Shown: one piece after another, positions 43,177-52,627 of the stretch
Layout: each line of letters begins with the position of its first letter
How positions within the stretch are numbered: the stretch's first letter is position 1
Assembly (NCBI RefSeq): GCF_947495145.1
Contig: NZ_CANLXP010000004.1
Coordinates: forward strand, 62,001 to 126,000
Source of the DNA: an uncultured Arthrobacter sp.
GTDB taxonomy: Bacteria; Actinomycetota; Actinomycetes; Actinomycetales; Micrococcaceae
Reading direction: 5' to 3'
Length of the DNA: 64,000 bases
Position numbers and translations under genes: made by a program
Notes under the pieces: generated by a model
Told to the model about the DNA's origin: nothing
The model's database searches: none
What the model saw: the letters and a program-made list of their open reading frames with translations, nothing else

Positions 43177-43928
43177 ACCTTCTCGACAACCTCTTCCAAA
43201 ATCCCGGTATCACCGAAGCGTTGCCCGAAGAATTCCTCGCCACCCTCCAGATGGTCGGCATCTCGGGCTTCTTCACCCTGCTTATCGGCCTTCCGCTGGG
43301 CATATTCCTGCACACCAGCAGCCCCGGCGGTCTGCGGGCAATGCCCGTTACCAACCGGATCGTCAGCGATGTGGTCGTCAACATCACACGGTCCATTCCA
43401 TTCGCCATCCTGATGGTGTCGCTTATTCCCCTCGCCCGGTTCCTGACCGGTTCCTCAATCGGGCCCGTCGCTGCGTCGGTTTCACTGAGCATCGGCGCCA
43501 TCCCGTTCTTTGCGCGCCTTGTGGAAACAAGCCTGCGTGATGTTTCTTCGGGCAAGATTGATGCGGCTCTGGTCATGGGCTCGACTCGCCTCCAGGTCAT
43601 CACCAAGGTAATGATCGCCGAGGCCCTTCCGTCCCTGATCGCAGCATTCACCACCACGCTCGTGACCCTCGTAGGTTATTCGGCGATGGCGGGCATCATC
43701 GGCGGCGGCGGACTGGGCAGGCTTGCCTACAACTACGGACTGCAGCGGTTCGACACCGCGGTCATGGTGGTCATCATCGTGATCATCGTCGCCATCGTGC
43801 AGATCATCCAGCTCATCGGCGACCGGCTCGCGCAGCGGGTAGACCATCGCACTGCTGCAACAGCGGGTGCACGCCAAAGCCGGAGCGATCGCCGGCAGGC
43901 AATGGCCAACAACGTCGTCGGCGTCTGA
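43173..43928 (+). CDS. metI: Methionine ABC transporter permease MetI
   Basis: A 251-residue inner-membrane permease with five predicted helices, including LQMVGISGFFTLLIGLPLGIF and VMVVIIVIIVAIVQIIQLI. The EAA-type coupling loop is IDAALVMGSTRLQVITKVMIAEALP, whose conserved part is G-x-x-x-x-x-x-x-x-x-x-x-EALP; SAMAGIIGGGGLG follows, as in MetI. About 30 extra polar residues extend the C-terminus. The start overlaps metN. Confidence 0.95.
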   Translation: MNLLDNLFQNPGITEALPEEFLATLQMVGISGFFTLLIGLPLGIFLHTSSPGGLRAMPVTNRIVSDVVVNITRSIPFAILMVSLIPLARFLTGSSIGPVAASVSLSIGAIPFFARLVETSLRDVSSGKIDAALVMGSTRLQVITKVMIAEALPSLIAAFTTTLVTLVGYSAMAGIIGGGGLGRLAYNYGLQRFDTAVMVVIIVIIVAIVQIIQLIGDRLAQRVDHRTAATAGARQSRSDRRQAMANNVVGV

Positions 43929-43945
43929 ACAAGACCCCCCAACCT

Positions 43946-43965
43946 GCCCCGCCTATGAGCGGGGC
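43946..43965 (+). other. Hairpin between metI and metQ
   Basis: A 6-bp stem GCCCCG/CGGGGC with an 8-nt loop in the 124-nt metI-metQ gap. It may stabilise or attenuate the mRNA; too short for a convincing terminator. Confidence 0.35.
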
Positions 43966-44052
43966 CGACGACGGCCGGTAGCCGCCAGCCGTCACTTCAC
44001 CGGCGCACGGTCCCATCCGACCGCCGGAACTACGAAAGGAACGCACATATTC

Positions 44053-44895
44053 ATGCGTAAGCAGTTTTCGCTGGCAGCCGCCGGGCTGGCCGCACTTCTC
44101 ACCCTCTCGGCCTGCGGCGCCGGAGACAGCGCTCCCGCCGCTGTCGAGACGCTCGATCCAGCCAGCCCTGCGACGGTCACCGTCGGCGCCAGCCCCGTGC
44201 CGCACGCACAAGTGCTGGAGTTCGTACGCGACAACCTGGCCGAGGGCAGCGGCATTGAGCTCGAGATCCAGGAGTTCGACGATTACACCACTCCCAACAT
44301 CGCGCTGAGCGAGGGTGACCTGGACGCCAACTACTTCCAGCACCTCCCCTACTTCGAGAGCCAGGTCGAGAGCCAGGGCTATGAATTCGCCCATGGCGAG
44401 GGCGTGCACATCGAGCCCTACGCTGCCTTCTCCGACAAGCACGATGATGCCTCGGCCATCCCCGACGGCGGCCGTGTAGCCATCACCAATGACCCTTCCA
44501 ACCAGGCGCGTGCCCTTACGCTGCTGCAGGAAGCCGGTCTGCTCGAGAACATCGAGGCGGATGCCTCCGTCCTGTCGCTGAGCGAAGAGCAGAACCCGAA
44601 GGGCCTCGAGTTCATCGAGAACCAGCCGGAACTGCTGCTCAACGATCTGCAGGACCCAACCGTGGATCTCGCAATCATCAACGGAAACTACATCCTCGAT
44701 GCAGGACTCAGCACGGAGGACGCCCTCATCGTTGAATCGGTAGAGGACAACCCGTACGCGAACTTCCTTGCGTGGAACACCTCGTCCGAGGGTGATGCAC
44801 GAATTGCCAAGCTTGAGGAACTGCTGCACTCGCCCGAGGTCAAGCAGTACATCGAGGAAACCTGGCCGAGCGGGGACGTAGCTCCAGCCTTCTAG
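44053..44895 (+). CDS. metQ: Methionine-binding lipoprotein MetQ
   Basis: A 280-residue substrate-binding lipoprotein. The signal MRKQFSLAAAGLAALLTLSAC ends in a lipobox with Cys21. The mature part shows the NLPA-family landmarks: VTVGASPVPHAQVLEFV, DYTTPNIALSEGDLDANYFQH, VAITNDPSNQARALTLLQEA, and IINGNYILDAGL. Start ATG 44053 after AAAGGA. It completes metN-metI-metQ, importing L/D-methionine. A strong inverted repeat at 44957-44999 follows. Confidence 0.96.
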   Translation: MRKQFSLAAAGLAALLTLSACGAGDSAPAAVETLDPASPATVTVGASPVPHAQVLEFVRDNLAEGSGIELEIQEFDDYTTPNIALSEGDLDANYFQHLPYFESQVESQGYEFAHGEGVHIEPYAAFSDKHDDASAIPDGGRVAITNDPSNQARALTLLQEAGLLENIEADASVLSLSEEQNPKGLEFIENQPELLLNDLQDPTVDLAIINGNYILDAGLSTEDALIVESVEDNPYANFLAWNTSSEGDARIAKLEELLHSPEVKQYIEETWPSGDVAPAF

Positions 44896-44956
44896 GTCTT
44901 CCTGCGGCGCCCACATGTGAGCGGTAGACAGGACAGCAGACAAGAGAGCATGGATA

Positions 44957-44999
44957 CAGGAATGGCCGGCGGCCCTTACGGGTTCGCCGGCCATTCCTG
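44957..44999. terminator. Bidirectional terminator between metQ and hemL
   Basis: A perfect 15-bp stem, CAGGAATGGCCGGCG (44957-44971) and CGCCGGCCATTCCTG (44985-44999), 13-nt loop, in the gap between the two convergent genes. Confidence 0.85.
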
Positions 45000-45032
45000 C
45001 GTTTCCGGCCAGTTGCGCAGGGCCGATAAGAA

Positions 45033-46355
45033 CTACACGCCGGAGGGTGTTGCTCCCGCGGCGACCGCAGCACGCGCAGCGGCAGGTAGCGCCGCCACGA
45101 TCTGTTCCATGGCCGCGTCATCGTGTGCCGAGGAAAGGAACCACGCCTCAAAGACCGATGGAGGCAGGTAGACGCCCGACTCAAGCATTGAGTGGAAGAA
45201 CGGCGCATACCGGAAAGTCTCCTGCGCCTGCGCGTCGGCGTAGTTCGACACACCCAGTTCAGACGTTCCGAAGGCAATGCTGAAAAGGTTTCCGGCGCGC
45301 TGGACGGAATGGTCGACGCCGGCACGCGACAACTCCTCGGACACCGCCGCAGACAGTTCCAGGGAGCGCGCATCGATGGAGCGGTATACCTCGTCCGTAG
45401 CGTGGGTCAACTGGGCGACGCCTGCCGCCATCGCGAGCGGATTGCCCGACAACGTGCCGGCCTGGTAGACCGGCCCCAGCGGCGCCAGGTATTCCATAAC
45501 GTCTGCGCGGCCACCTAGTGCAGCCGCCGGCAGTCCACCGCCGATTACCTTGCCGAAGGTCAACAGGTCCGGCGCCCAACCCTCGGACTCACCGGTCAGC
45601 CCCCAGTAACCGCCCGGACCCACCCGGAAGCCGGTCAGCACCTCGTCCAGGATGAGCAGCGAGCCGTGGTCGGAAGTAATTCTGGACAGGGCCGCATTGA
45701 ACCCTGGAGCAGGCTTCACCACACCCATGTTCGCCGGGGCAGCTTCCGTAATGATCGCCGCGATCGAGTGCCCGTGTTGTGCGAAGGCGGCCTCCACTGC
45801 TTCGACGTCGTTATACGGCAGCACAAGGGTCTCCGCAGCGGTGGCGTCAGTTACCCCCGCGGATCCCGGCAGGGCCAGGGTTGCAACGCCGGATCCCGCT
45901 GCAGCGAGCAGGCCGTCAAGATGTCCGTGGTAGCAGCCGGCGAACTTCACGATGAGGTTGCGGCCTGTGAAACCGCGTGCAAGGCGCACTGCGGTCATGG
46001 TTGCTTCAGTGCCGGTGGAGACCATCCGGATGCGTTCGACGGCGGACACCCGGTTCCGGACCAATTGCGCCAGTTCCGCTTCCGCAGGCGTGGATGCGCC
46101 GAAGGACAATCCGCGGTCAGCGGCACTATGGACGGCGTCCAGCACGGCAGGGTGGGCGTGACCGAGCAGCGCCGGCCCCCAGGAGCACACCAGGTCAACG
46201 TACCGGCGGCCGTCGGCGTCCGTAACGTAGGGCCCCTGCGCCGACACGAGGAATCGCGGGGTGCCGCCGACGGAACCGAAGGCGCGTACCGGGGAATTGA
46301 CCCCGCCGGGCATGAGGGTCTGGGCACGCGCAAAGAGGTCTTCGGACTGTGTCAT
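45033..46355 (-). CDS. hemL: Glutamate-1-semialdehyde 2,1-aminomutase HemL
   Basis: A 440-residue PLP enzyme forming 5-aminolevulinate from glutamate-1-semialdehyde. Marks: [18 protein letters not shown] near the N-terminus, [23 protein letters not shown], and the cofactor lysine in [18 protein letters not shown]. Full length. The ATG directly abuts the hemB stop (TAG then ATG), so it is the last gene of the eight-gene heme operon. Confidence 0.97.
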   Translation of the reverse strand: MTQSEDLFARAQTLMPGGVNSPVRAFGSVGGTPRFLVSAQGPYVTDADGRRYVDLVCSWGPALLGHAHPAVLDAVHSAADRGLSFGASTPAEAELAQLVRNRVSAVERIRMVSTGTEATMTAVRLARGFTGRNLIVKFAGCYHGHLDGLLAAAGSGVATLALPGSAGVTDATAAETLVLPYNDVEAVEAAFAQHGHSIAAIITEAAPANMGVVKPAPGFNAALSRITSDHGSLLILDEVLTGFRVGPGGYWGLTGESEGWAPDLLTFGKVIGGGLPAAALGGRADVMEYLAPLGPVYQAGTLSGNPLAMAAGVAQLTHATDEVYRSIDARSLELSAAVSEELSRAGVDHSVQRAGNLFSIAFGTSELGVSNYADAQAQETFRYAPFFHSMLESGVYLPPSVFEAWFLSSAHDDAAMEQIVAALPAAARAAVAAGATPSGV

Positions 46356-47339
46356 CTAATCATTCTCCTTCAGCCACATTGCCAGCTCGGTCGCCCAGTA
46401 CGTGAGGATGATCTGCGCACCGGCACGCTTGATGCCGAGCACCGACTCCTCGATTGAGCGACGGCGGTCAATCCAGCCGTTCGCGGCGGCAGCCTCGATC
46501 ATGGCGTACTCCCCCGATATCTGGTAGGCAGCGACCGGAACGGGCGACATCGCCGCGACGTCCGCCACAATGTCGAGGTAGCTCATCGCCGGTTTGACCA
46601 TCACCATGTCCGCGCCTTCCTCGAGATCCAACTGAACTTCAAGGAGCGCTTCGCGACGGTTTGCTGCATCCATCTGGTAAGTCCGGCGGTCACCGGTCAA
46701 CTGGGAGTCCACAGCCTCCCGGAATGGGCCGTAGAAAGCCGAAGCATATTTCGCTGCATAGGCCAGCACTGCTGTGCCCTGGTGTCCGGCGTCATCAAGC
46801 GCGCGCCGGATGACACCGACCTGACCGTCCATCATTCCGGACGGGCCAAGTACGTGGGCGCCGGCGTCGGCCTGGGCCACGGCCATCTGCGCATAGAGTT
46901 CGAGCGTTGCGTCATTGTCCACTGCGCCGTCGGCCGTCAGCACGCCGCAGTGGCCGTGATCGGTGAATTCGTCGAGGCAGACGTCGCTCATGATGACGAG
47001 TGAATCCCCCACCTCTGAGCGGACATCGGCAATTGCCCTGTTCAGGATGCCGTCCGGGTCGATTCCGGCGCTGCCGGTTGCGTCACGATGCGCCGGAATC
47101 CCAAAGAGCATAATGCCCCCGATGCCCAGTCCAGCGGCTTCCGAGGCAGCGCGCCGGAGGGTGTCGGAGCTGTGCTGGACCACGCCGGGCATCGAGCTGA
47201 TGGCCACCGGTTCGGTCAATCCCTCGCGGATGAATGCGGGCAGGATCAATTCGGCCGGGCTGAGCCTGTTCTCTGCAGTCAGCCTGCGGATTGCAGAGGT
47301 GGAGCGCAGCCGGCGCGGTCTGTGTTGAGGGAAGCTCAT
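46356..47339 (-). CDS. hemB: Delta-aminolevulinic acid dehydratase (porphobilinogen synthase) HemB
   Basis: A 327-residue enzyme that condenses two 5-aminolevulinates. Schiff-base lysines are in [15 protein letters not shown] and [11 protein letters not shown]. The metal loop reads [17 protein letters not shown], with two cysteines left, so a zinc-type or mixed site. Starts at ATG 47339, 3 nt after hemD, and abuts hemL. Cytosolic, octameric in known members. Confidence 0.97.
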   Translation of the reverse strand: MSFPQHRPRRLRSTSAIRRLTAENRLSPAELILPAFIREGLTEPVAISSMPGVVQHSSDTLRRAASEAAGLGIGGIMLFGIPAHRDATGSAGIDPDGILNRAIADVRSEVGDSLVIMSDVCLDEFTDHGHCGVLTADGAVDNDATLELYAQMAVAQADAGAHVLGPSGMMDGQVGVIRRALDDAGHQGTAVLAYAAKYASAFYGPFREAVDSQLTGDRRTYQMDAANRREALLEVQLDLEEGADMVMVKPAMSYLDIVADVAAMSPVPVAAYQISGEYAMIEAAAANGWIDRRRSIEESVLGIKRAGAQIILTYWATELAMWLKEND

Positions 47340-47342
47340 GCG

Positions 47343-48221
47343 TTAGTTCCTCTTCCGATGATTGACGACGGCGGTGCTCACCGCGTCTGCAATTCCTGCC
47401 GGGCTCGGCAATGCCGCTGTTGCGTCGATCCGTAGTCCGAGCGCTGAAGCGTCCCGTTCGGTGCGTCGCCCGATGGCGACCGTTGCCACGGTGTCAGGCA
47501 GCATTTCCATCATGGCATGAAGGCGGGCTGCGATGCTGGGCGAGGTGAGGACGACGGCGTCAACCTGTCCCTGCCGAAGCCGCGCCGCCAGTTCCTCCCG
47601 GCTCACGGCGGCTGCAGCATGCTCAGGGTCAGCGCTGACTCCGCTGATCCGTCTTCCGGCAGCGGCGGGGTAGTCGACGGTTCTGTAGGCGACGACTGTG
47701 TCCGCGGTCCAGCCGCGTGCGGACAGCCCGGCCCGGAGCGCGTCGGCCGCGAGGTCCGATTGGGGAAGCAGAGCCCTGCCGGGTTCCGAAGGCAAGCAGG
47801 CAAGGAGTCCTTCGGCTGATTGATCATCCCCCGGCGTCAAATGGACTGCAACCCCGAGCTCTTCGAGGGCGGCGCCGGTGGCGGCTCCAACAGCGGCTAC
47901 CCGCGCCGATCCGATCAGCGCTGGCAAGGGAACTCTCCGCTCGTGGGCCCACCGTGCAAGGACTCGAACCGTGGTCACACTGGTGATTACCAACCAGTCA
48001 TAGGAAGGTGCTGCGTCGAGGAGCCGGTCCAGCTCGCCTGTGTCCGCCGGCAGTTCCCAGTCGATCATGGGCACCAGCAGGGTTTCCGCTCCCCTGACGG
48101 CAAGTTCCGCAGCCATGGCAGCGCCCCGGTCCGGGCTTCGCAGCAAAGCTACCGTGATCCCGGCGAGAGACCCGGAGTGAGTCTTGGAGAGGTCACGTTC
48201 TGCTGGGCTGCCGGTGCTCAT
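47343..48221 (-). CDS. hemD: Uroporphyrinogen-III synthase HemD
   Basis: A 292-residue two-domain protein that closes hydroxymethylbilane with ring-D inversion. The family is poorly conserved, but TVALLRSPDRGAAMAAELAVRG, SYDWLVITSVTTVRVL, VAAVGAATGAALEELG, and VDAVVLTSPSIAARL are in the right order, and it lies between hemC (ATGA overlap) and hemB. Residues near the C-terminus include TVATVAIGRRTERDASALG, the expected second-domain loop. Confidence 0.9.
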   Translation of the reverse strand: MSTGSPAERDLSKTHSGSLAGITVALLRSPDRGAAMAAELAVRGAETLLVPMIDWELPADTGELDRLLDAAPSYDWLVITSVTTVRVLARWAHERRVPLPALIGSARVAAVGAATGAALEELGVAVHLTPGDDQSAEGLLACLPSEPGRALLPQSDLAADALRAGLSARGWTADTVVAYRTVDYPAAAGRRISGVSADPEHAAAAVSREELAARLRQGQVDAVVLTSPSIAARLHAMMEMLPDTVATVAIGRRTERDASALGLRIDATAALPSPAGIADAVSTAVVNHRKRN

Positions 48222-49174
48222 GAAGCCGCGGTAAGCCCGGCAATCTCCGCTGCCCCGTTGGCAAGGAGCTCCTCAGCCAGCACCACGCCGACGGCGGCCG
48301 CGCCGTCCACGGTGAGGGCCGTCGTCGCTCGGGTGCGGCGCAGCAGGCGGCTGCCGTCCACGCTGCACACCACGGCTTCAAGGCTCAGCGACTCACCATT
48401 CACCGTCGCATGGGCGCCGATGGGTGCTGTACAACCTGCCTCGAGCCGGCGGAGGACGGCACGCTCCGCGGTGACCGCCAGGCGCGTGGGCGCGTGATCG
48501 TAGTGCTGGAGCGCAACAGCCAGAGCCGCCGACCCGGCGTCGTCGTTTCGGCACTCGACGGCCAGCGCGCCCTGACCGGGAGCCGGCAGCATCAGCGCGG
48601 GATCCAGGTACTCCGTAATCAGTGCCTCGCGGCCAAGACGGGAAAGGCCGGCGGCTGCCAGCACGACTGCATCGAGATCACCCGGTCCACCGTCCACCAG
48701 CCCGGCTACCCGGGCCAGCCGTGTGTCGACGTTGCCGCGGATGTCAATCACCGACAGGTCTGGGCGGGCAGCCCGCAGCTGGGCGGCGCGCCGGGGAGAG
48801 CCGGTTCCAACGCTCGCGCCTTCGGGCAGCCCGGCGAGGGTAAGACCGTCGCGGGCACACAGAGCATCGCGGATATCGGCGCGTTCGGGCACCGCGGCGA
48901 CAGTGAGTCCCTCCGCCTCGCCCGTCGGCAGGTCCTTCAGGGAATGCACCGCGACGTCACACGTATCGTCGAGCAGCGCCTCGCGGAGTGCCGCGACGAA
49001 GACGCCGGTTCCGCCGATCTGCGACAGCGAGGCGCGGTTGACGTCGCCGGTGGTGCTCACGCGCACCAGCTCATAGTCGAATCCACCCAGGCGGGCAAGC
49101 GACTCGGCGACCGTGGTGGTCTGCGTCAACGCCAGAGCGCTGGCGCGCGTCCCTACCCGGACAGCCTGGTTCAT
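48218..49174 (-). CDS. hemC: Hydroxymethylbilane synthase HemC
   Basis: A 318-residue porphobilinogen deaminase. The start VRVGTRASALALTQT is typical; cofactor and substrate arginines lie in GTGSPRRAAQLRAARPDL and DIRGNVDTRL; the dipyrromethane-carrying cysteine is in RLEAGCTAPIGAHA. Start ATG 49174 overlaps the ferrochelatase stop, and the hemC stop overlaps hemD, both ATGA. An extra in-frame upstream stretch inside the ferrochelatase gene is not used. Confidence 0.96.
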   Translation of the reverse strand: MNQAVRVGTRASALALTQTTTVAESLARLGGFDYELVRVSTTGDVNRASLSQIGGTGVFVAALREALLDDTCDVAVHSLKDLPTGEAEGLTVAAVPERADIRDALCARDGLTLAGLPEGASVGTGSPRRAAQLRAARPDLSVIDIRGNVDTRLARVAGLVDGGPGDLDAVVLAAAGLSRLGREALITEYLDPALMLPAPGQGALAVECRNDDAGSAALAVALQHYDHAPTRLAVTAERAVLRRLEAGCTAPIGAHATVNGESLSLEAVVCSVDGSRLLRRTRATTALTVDGAAAVGVVLAEELLANGAAEIAGLTAAS

Positions 49175-50373
49175 GCCTGCTCTGTCCCGGGAAGGCCGAC
49201 GGTGGAGTCCGCACCCGCAACCGTGGGCTTCTCTCCCCTGCGGTTGGCGCAGCAGTTGGGGCGGCACACGTCATACCAGGGGCCCAGGTCGGTAGCCGCG
49301 GGGCGCTCCAAAATGGTGTTGTCGGCGGTTCGCTCGCTGACGAGGTCGATAAGGCCGGAGACAAACCGGGCGTGCGTTCCGGGCGTTGGTACGCGCTCTG
49401 CCACCAGGCCCAGTTCGGCGCACGTTTCCATTGCCTCGGTGTCCAGGTCCCAGACGACCTCCATATGGTCGCTCACGAACCCGAGCGGCACAATGACCAC
49501 ACCCTTGGCTCCGGTAGCGGCCAGATCGCCCAGTGCGTCGTTGATGTCCGGCTCAAGCCATGGAATGTGCGGGGCACCGGAGCGGGACTGGTACACCAGC
49601 GACCACTCGGACTCGGCTGCCTCAGGAACCCGGTCGAGCACGGCCTGTGCGGTGGCGAGGTGCTGCGCGACATAGGCGCCGCCCTCGAGGATGGGGCCGC
49701 CGTCTTCATTCCGGGGGCCGGCAGCGTCCGCATCGCCGATGGGGATGGAGTGCGTTGCAAACATGATGTGCACGGGTGCGTCCGCCTCACCGTCTGCGGC
49801 CAAACGCTCCCGGACTGACTTCAGCCCGTTGGTGACACCCTCCACGAACGGCTCGACGAAGCCTGGGTGATCAAAGTACTGGCGGACCTTGTCCACCTCG
49901 AGCTTGCCTGCCAGCCCGGTTTCGACCAGTGCCATGCCGAGGTCTTCGCGGTACTGTCGGCAGCTGGAGTAGCAGGAGTAAGCGCTGGTGGTGACGGCGA
50001 GAATGCGGCGGTGGCCGGCGTCGTACGCGTCCTTGAGAGTGTCCGCGATGAACGGCGCCCAGTTGCGGTTGCCCCACAGCACCGGCAGGCCAATCCCGCG
50101 GCGGGCGAGTTCCGCTTCCATGGCGGCTTTCAGCTCACGGTTCTGCCGGTTGATCGGGCTGATGCCGCCGAACGCGCGGTAGTGATGTGAGACCTCTTCG
50201 AGCCTTTCATCGGGGATTCCCCGGCCGCGGGTCACGTTGCGCAGGAAGGGAATGACGTCGTCCTGGCCTTCCGGCCCGCCGAACGACGCAAGCACGATCG
50301 CGTCATACTTCTTCGGTGCCATCCGGCCGTTTTCATCGACGCCGTCCAGCGGATGGAAAGTGGGAATGCTCAT
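49171..50373 (-). CDS. cpfC: Coproporphyrin III ferrochelatase (CpfC/HemH)
   Basis: A 400-residue enzyme inserting iron into coproporphyrin III. Landmarks: IVLASFGGPEGQDDVIPFL, YRAFGGISPIN, VTTSAYSCYSSCRQYRED, VHIMFATHSIP with the metal-site His, and YQSRSGAPHIPWLEPD. Cysteines in CYSSC and in a C-terminal CRPNCC fit the [2Fe-2S] cluster described for actinobacterial ferrochelatases. Its neighbours chdC and cgoX show the coproporphyrin route. Start ATG 50373 overlaps chdC; about 20 residues before the core make an extra N-terminal tail. Confidence 0.95.
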   Translation of the reverse strand: MSIPTFHPLDGVDENGRMAPKKYDAIVLASFGGPEGQDDVIPFLRNVTRGRGIPDERLEEVSHHYRAFGGISPINRQNRELKAAMEAELARRGIGLPVLWGNRNWAPFIADTLKDAYDAGHRRILAVTTSAYSCYSSCRQYREDLGMALVETGLAGKLEVDKVRQYFDHPGFVEPFVEGVTNGLKSVRERLAADGEADAPVHIMFATHSIPIGDADAAGPRNEDGGPILEGGAYVAQHLATAQAVLDRVPEAAESEWSLVYQSRSGAPHIPWLEPDINDALGDLAATGAKGVVIVPLGFVSDHMEVVWDLDTEAMETCAELGLVAERVPTPGTHARFVSGLIDLVSERTADNTILERPAATDLGPWYDVCRPNCCANRRGEKPTVAGADSTVGLPGTEQA

Positions 50374-51095
50374 CGGAGTACCTCGGCTACTTCCTGCGCA
50401 GTGATTCGCCGGCCGGTGTAGAACGGGACTTCCTCACGAACGTGCCGGCGGGCCTCAGTCTCGCGAAGGTGGCGCATGAGATCCACCAGGTCCACAAGTT
50501 GGGGTGCTTCGAGTGCCAGGATCCATTCCCAGTCGCCGAGTGCGAACGAGGACACCGTATTGGAGAGGACCTGGGGATACTGGCGACCCTTCATGCCATG
50601 GTCATACAGCATGGTCCGGCGTTCCTCGCTGGGGAGGATGTACCAGTCATAGGATCGCACGAAGGGGTACACGCAGACCCATGACTCCGGAGCGACCCCG
50701 CGTGCGAAAGCAGGTGAATGGCTCTTCGAGAATTCGGCGTCGCGGTGCACGCCCATTGCGGACCACGCGATCTCAGCACCGGCCAGTGTTGCCGTACGCC
50801 GAAGGGTGCGGACGCCGGCCTGGAGATCCTCCGCCTCAGAGCCGTGGAGCCACACCATAATGTCGGCATCAGCCCGCATCGCAGATACATCATAGAAACC
50901 GCGGACGCTTACGCCGGCCGCCTCGAGTTCCGAGATCGCGGTGTCAAGCGCACCGCCGTCGTCGGGCGTGCCGGCTGACCGCTTGAAGACGGTCCAGAGC
51001 GTGTAGAACTGGGAGGTTTCGGCGTCGTCACCGCTCTGGGAGGTGGTGCCGGTGGAGGGACTCTGCATGTGTTCGTGACCCGCATTCTCGCTCAT
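50370..51095 (-). CDS. chdC: Coproheme decarboxylase ChdC (HemQ)
   Basis: A 241-residue chlorite-dismutase-fold enzyme that turns coproheme into heme b with hydrogen peroxide, the last step. The catalytic Tyr is in FVRSYDWYILPSEERR; the proximal His is in LYDHGMKGRQYP; FALGDWEWILALEA fits the pocket wall. The N-terminal 25 residues are polar and disordered-looking. ATG 51095; the gene is 86 nt downstream of cgoX, the only sizeable gap in the operon, and overlaps cpfC by ATGA. Confidence 0.95.
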   Translation of the reverse strand: MSENAGHEHMQSPSTGTTSQSGDDAETSQFYTLWTVFKRSAGTPDDGGALDTAISELEAAGVSVRGFYDVSAMRADADIMVWLHGSEAEDLQAGVRTLRRTATLAGAEIAWSAMGVHRDAEFSKSHSPAFARGVAPESWVCVYPFVRSYDWYILPSEERRTMLYDHGMKGRQYPQVLSNTVSSFALGDWEWILALEAPQLVDLVDLMRHLRETEARRHVREEVPFYTGRRITAQEVAEVLR

Positions 51096-51181
51096 GGATC
51101 CAGTCTGCTCCTGTCATCAGGCAAATGAAAATTGATCGGTTCTACAGGCGGTAGAAGGTTATCAATTTCACAGGGCCGCTG

Positions 51182-52627
51182 TCAGGTCCCGGTTGCAAGG
51201 CGACGGGCGAGGGCGGCGCCGCGGTCGCGTGCATTGTCGATCACCGACACCAGACCCGTGCCGGCGAGCCAGGCGCCGGTGATTTCGAGGCTTCGGTCAT
51301 CGGCGGCGGCAGCCCGAACTCGTGCAACGCGGTCCCGGTGCCCGAGGGTGGCATGCGGCAGCGCATTGGTCCATCGGACCACGTCCCAGTCGACGACGTC
51401 GGCGGGGTCGATTTCGATCCCGAGCAGCACCGAGGCGTCCTGGAGAGCAGCCTTGAAAAGGTCCTCGTCGGGCAACCGTGCGGTTTCATCATCGCCGGCG
51501 CCGCGCCCGAAGGACAGGCGCAACACATGGCTGCCCGGCCCCGCCCGTTCTGCGAGCCAGGCCCACTTGGCGGTGGCGTGCGTGAGCGCTTTGGCACGTA
51601 CGCCGGGGGTGTCCGGCGCGACCAGCACTCCAGTGCCCCGTGGTGCAGCGTCCAGCTGCGGCACATCCACCACCAGACTGACAAGCGCCACTGCCGGCAC
51701 CACTTCCGGACGGTCTTCGCTCAATCGCGGAACAGTTGGGATCAGCAGGTCGACGGCGGAGGGACCGTCAGTCGCAACCACGACGGCGGCGGCCTTCAGC
51801 GTCTGTGCCTCGGAAGTGACGGTCCAGCCGTCGCTTGTCCGCTCAAGGTCCCTCACCCGTCCCGACGTCCGGAGGATGACGCCGGCCTGCTCCAGGCGCT
51901 GTGTGAGCGCCGTAGCCAGCTGGTGCATTCCGCCGTCAAGGCCCGCGACCGCGGTACCCGCCGGCGCGGCCTTCCGCATGGCTCCGACAGCCGCGCCGAG
52001 TGATCCATGCTTACGCATCATGGCCCGCAGCCCCGGCACGGCGGCGTCAACGTCGAGGCCGTCCGGGTCGGCCGACAGGACACCTCCGACGACGGGTGCC
52101 ACCAACCGCTTCAAAACCTCCGGTCCCATTCGGGCCCTGACCACCGCTCCCAGACTCAGCTGCTCCTGGTTGAGCAGTCCGCCCAGGGGCAGCGCACGGT
52201 CCAGGCTTGCCCGCACGCTCGCTGCGCGCCCGATCAGCCGGGCCAGCTCCGGATCACGCACGTCGGCTGGTATGCCGAGGAGACCGGATTTCGGAAGGGG
52301 AAGGTCAATGGATCCGCCGTCCTGGGAGGGCAGGTGAAGCCAGGCACCGGCGGAATTAGGGGTGCGAATCAGATTGCCCAGTCCCAGTTCACGCGCCAGG
52401 GCGGGCACGGTGTCGGAGCGGGTCGAGAACGACTCCGCGCCGGCGTCGAGCGTTAGCCCCGCCAATTCATGACTGGCGACGGACCCGCCAAGCGAGGCAG
52501 ACGCCTCCAGGACGGTCACTTGCTGCCCCGCCGCCGCCAGCTCCCGCGCCGCACACAGCCCCGCTATGCCACCTCCAATGACGACGACGACGGCGGGACC
52601 AGTGCTTGTCTGCTTCTCGCGGCTCAT
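51182..52627 (-). CDS. cgoX: Coproporphyrinogen III oxidase CgoX (HemY type)
   Basis: A 481-residue FAD enzyme oxidising coproporphyrinogen III to coproporphyrin III. The dinucleotide-binding start is VVVIGGGIAGLCAARELAA, then LEASASLGG; LDAGAESFSTR and the C-terminal FAD motif (EITGAWLAGTGLVSVIDNA) fit HemY. In bacteria with chdC and cpfC this family works on coproporphyrinogen, hence CgoX. ATG 52627 overlaps the hemE stop (ATGA). Confidence 0.94.
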   Translation of the reverse strand: MSREKQTSTGPAVVVVIGGGIAGLCAARELAAAGQQVTVLEASASLGGSVASHELAGLTLDAGAESFSTRSDTVPALARELGLGNLIRTPNSAGAWLHLPSQDGGSIDLPLPKSGLLGIPADVRDPELARLIGRAASVRASLDRALPLGGLLNQEQLSLGAVVRARMGPEVLKRLVAPVVGGVLSADPDGLDVDAAVPGLRAMMRKHGSLGAAVGAMRKAAPAGTAVAGLDGGMHQLATALTQRLEQAGVILRTSGRVRDLERTSDGWTVTSEAQTLKAAAVVVATDGPSAVDLLIPTVPRLSEDRPEVVPAVALVSLVVDVPQLDAAPRGTGVLVAPDTPGVRAKALTHATAKWAWLAERAGPGSHVLRLSFGRGAGDDETARLPDEDLFKAALQDASVLLGIEIDPADVVDWDVVRWTNALPHATLGHRDRVARVRAAAADDRSLEITGAWLAGTGLVSVIDNARDRGAALARRLATGT